A DNA stretch of 6,784 bases from an uncultured Clostridia bacterium (GTDB lineage Bacteria > Bacillota_A > Clostridia > Oscillospirales > Oscillospiraceae). The stretch spans positions 1-6,784 of the forward strand of contig CAMVGI010000071.1 in the NCBI GenBank assembly GCA_947166955.1, given 5' to 3'. Shown one piece after another: positions 5,804 through 6,784 of the stretch (its first letter is position 1; each line of letters starts with the position of its first letter). The translations under genes and the position numbers were made by a program. The notes under the pieces are model-generated. The model saw nothing but the letters and a program-made list of their open reading frames with translations. It searched no databases and had not been told where the DNA came from.

Positions 5804-6021
5804 GTTCGCGCATCTCCTTTGGTTTTGATCGCTCCTTGGGAGAACGCGGCGCGCACAGCGATCCCCCGAGGGCCCCGCTGGGCATACGCCCATGCGGTCG
5901 GTCGAGGCTCGCTGGCCCCCTCTCACGCCGGAACACGGCTTCCCATCGCTGTCGGATCGGCCCGGACCCGGGGCGCTCCCCCCCGGCCCGCTCCCCGCAA
6001 AAGCAGAAATGCCGATCACGT
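5804..6021 (-). promoter_or_regulatory. Long GC-rich structured 5' leader of thiW, not a TPP aptamer
   Basis: About 217 nt separate the likely transcription start (near 6021) from the thiW ATG. Visible helices: (a) GATCGGC (6018..6012) with GCCGATC (about 5960..5954), enclosing a CCGGGG/CCCCGG hairpin; (b) ACAGCGAT (5952..5945) with ATCGCTGT (5862..5855), 8 bp closing a domain of about 80 nt; (c) inside it, GGGC-GTAT-GCCC near 5881-5892. Also (d) GATCGCT (5863..5857) with AGCGATC (5833..5827), 7 bp, which uses the same bases as (b). Helices (b) and (d) cannot coexist, and TCTCC next to (d) is complementary to the thiW ribosome site GGAGA. This looks like a switching leader acting on translation. 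No U-tract terminator is present, and I do not recognise a known riboswitch class. No protein-coding signal is apparent. Confidence 0.5.
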
Positions 6022-6027
6022 TGTTGG

Positions 6028-6056
6028 ATTGTAGCACCGAGACAGCGTGATGTCAA
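6028..6056 (-). promoter_or_regulatory. Sigma-A type promoter of the thi operon
   Basis: On the minus strand TTGACA (6056..6051), a 17-nt spacer, then TACAAT (6033..6028). The -35 is a perfect match, the -10 is one base off TATAAT, and the spacing is ideal. The predicted start is near 6021. This is the only strong promoter I see for the minus-strand operon, so it probably drives thiW and, by read-through of the riboswitch, the rest. Confidence 0.85.
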
Positions 6057-6087
6057 GCGGGACAATCAAACGACGCCGGGTTGAGAA

Positions 6088-6495
6088 ATGCAAGTTGGTC
6101 TTGACAGGAATAGAATAAACCTTAAAATCGGAGGTGAGGAGCCCGGAAAACAGTTTATTAACAAGTATTTTGTGCTGAACAACGCTATACTGAGAACCGT
6201 TTCGGAAGATGAAACGGTGGTGGCATATTTTGTTACCTCCATTAATGAACACAAAAATATCCCGGTTGATTTCTATGAAAGCGAAGCCAGTATCCTGGGG
6301 AAAGCCACATATGCGGCTGTTTCATCCGTAACTGCGAGTCCGAAGGTGGATTCCTCGGCCGAAATGAACGGTAGATATAACTATTACAGCGAGATGTACG
6401 GTACAGGTCGGTACGGCATGTACAATGAGATCCTTGCCAGCGTTGCGGGCACGATCCTGGCGATCTTCATGTTCATCGTTGGGAAGGGTGTTTGA
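6088..6495 (+). CDS. Uncharacterised small protein with a C-terminal membrane segment (possibly a gene remnant)
   Basis: A 135-codon frame opening at ATG 6088, directly after an in-frame TGA, with no Shine-Dalgarno before it. I do not recognise the family. Residues 1-110 are mixed polar, with FINKYFVLNNAILRTV near 23-38. A Tyr/Gly-rich stretch NGRYNYYSEMYGTGRYGMY runs at about 93-111. A single hydrophobic helix of about 20 residues ends at IVGKG four residues before the stop, so the product would be tail-anchored. Codon choice is AT-richer than the thi genes: hand-counted GC is about 40% over 6121-6180 against 65% over 2641-2700, suggesting a different origin. A TTGACA/TAAAAT pair lies inside its 5' end, which would place transcription downstream of the ATG. 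Either that promoter is fortuitous or the real gene is shorter or truncated. It may be the 3' part of a larger lost gene. Confidence 0.42.
   Translation: MQVGLDRNRINLKIGGEEPGKQFINKYFVLNNAILRTVSEDETVVAYFVTSINEHKNIPVDFYESEASILGKATYAAVSSVTASPKVDSSAEMNGRYNYYSEMYGTGRYGMYNEILASVAGTILAIFMFIVGKGV
6101..6128 (+). promoter_or_regulatory. Possible plus-strand promoter
   Basis: TTGACA at 6101-6106, a 16-nt spacer, TAAAAT at 6123-6128. This is a good -35/-10 match in AT-rich sequence. It is divergent from the thi promoter, with the two -35 boxes about 45 bp apart. It lies within the 6088-6495 frame, and a GGAGGTGAGGAG run follows at 6130-6141 with no conventional start codon in that frame at proper distance. 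Confidence 0.4.
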
Positions 6496-6715
6496 CATTT
6501 CTCCGGCTCAAGTCGTGGGGGCTGTCAAGGCTGAGGACGCGGCGGTCTGCGGGCAGATCCGTACGGTACTGACTGCGGCCGGCGCCCCGATTGGCGCATA
6601 TGACGTTGTGATTGCGGCGCAGGGGGCAGCGCGTGGCCTCACGTTTCTGACAAGCGACACAGGCGAGTTTTCTGGAGTTCCGGGGCTGCGCCTTGAGGAC
6701 TGGAGTGAACAATAG
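6491..6715 (+). pseudogene. Truncated VapC-like PIN-domain toxin remnant
   Basis: The frame ending at TAG 6713-6715 carries the C-terminal half of a VapC (type II toxin, PIN RNase). From about 6527 it reads EDAAVCGQIRTVL, then GAPIGAYDVVIAAQ (about 6581-6622), GLTFLTSDTGEFSGVPGL and RLEDW. These match the family pattern TPIG-x-x-D-x-x-IAA, L-T-x-(N/D)-x-x-EF-x-x-V-x-G-L-x-x-EDW. The N-terminal half, with the first catalytic Asp and the Glu, is missing. The frame runs upstream into unrelated sequence under the end of the preceding ORF, and there is no VapB antitoxin nearby. With only the two C-terminal acidic positions left it should be inactive. The exact left breakpoint lies somewhere in 6490-6527. 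Confidence 0.75.
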
Positions 6716-6731
6716 CATCGGCAACAGAAAG

Positions 6732-6775
6732 AAGGGCGCGTTGCAGAAAGAAAAATCTGCAACGCGTCCCTTTTT
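6732..6775 (+). terminator. Intrinsic terminator after the vapC remnant
   Basis: AAGGGCGCGTTGCAGA (6732-6747) pairs with TCTGCAACGCG-T-CCCTT (6756-6772). This is a stem of about 16 bp with one bulged T and an AAGAAAAA loop, running into TTTTT (6771-6775). The reverse strand also shows a T-rich tail (CCCTTCTTTC), so it may work in both directions, including for whatever lies to the right. Its arm is shared with the hairpin at 224-250. Confidence 0.88.
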
Positions 6776-6784
6776 GCGTCGAAA

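Noticed and set aside
5804..6021. Cobalamin riboswitch or T-box in the thiW leader (GGGAAGCC followed by CCGGCG is faintly B12-box like)
   Set aside because: The remaining conserved cobalamin core is missing, and there is no T-box AGGGTGG-type sequence or terminator. Kept only as an unclassified structured leader.
5804..6037. Extended thiW frame (78 extra codons upstream of the chosen ATG)
   Set aside because: The extension is G/P/R-rich translated leader RNA starting inside the promoter spacer/start region, with no family similarity. AAAGGAG precedes the internal ATG at 5803.
6491..6715. Functional toxin-antitoxin module
   Set aside because: Only the C-terminal half of the PIN domain is present and no antitoxin ORF precedes it.

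Overview
The window is dominated by a thiamine (vitamin B1) salvage operon on the minus strand. High GC with Firmicutes-style features (AAGGAGG-type Shine-Dalgarno sites, a TTGACA/TACAAT promoter, ThiN-type pyrophosphokinase, ThiW S-component, TPP riboswitch) suggests a GC-rich member of the Clostridia, possibly Oscillospiraceae-like. That taxonomic placement is inference from gene content only.

Layout in the direction of transcription (right to left): a strong promoter at 6028-6056; a roughly 217-nt GC-rich structured leader; thiW (ECF S-component, probably for the thiazole moiety); a TPP riboswitch with a strong hairpin; then thiN (thiamine pyrophosphokinase), thiM (hydroxyethylthiazole kinase), thiE (thiamine-phosphate synthase), a HAD phosphatase, thiD (HMP/HMP-P kinase) and cytX (NCS1 permease, probably for HMP). 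Genes from thiN to the HAD gene overlap by 4 to 14 nt. An 85-nt gap precedes thiD, and cytX starts 1 nt after thiD. A bidirectional terminator at about 180-222 closes the operon.

Together these genes describe salvage without de novo synthesis. CytX and ThiW bring in the pyrimidine and thiazole halves. ThiD makes HMP-PP, ThiM makes HET-P, and ThiE joins them to thiamine monophosphate (TMP). ThiN accepts free thiamine rather than TMP, so the embedded HAD phosphatase is well placed to supply the missing dephosphorylation. No thiC, thiG, thiS, thiF, thiH or thiL is visible in this window. The riboswitch lies inside the operon, after thiW, so thiW appears to be outside direct TPP control and sits instead behind a long structured leader that is not a TPP aptamer.

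The flanks are accessory. At the left edge is the 5' end of an IS1182-family-like transposase (minus strand, running out of the window). At the right, on the plus strand, are an AT-richer 135-codon orphan ORF with a C-terminal membrane segment, a truncated VapC-like PIN-domain remnant, and a strong intrinsic terminator. The stem of that terminator shares 14 nt with a hairpin at the left end.
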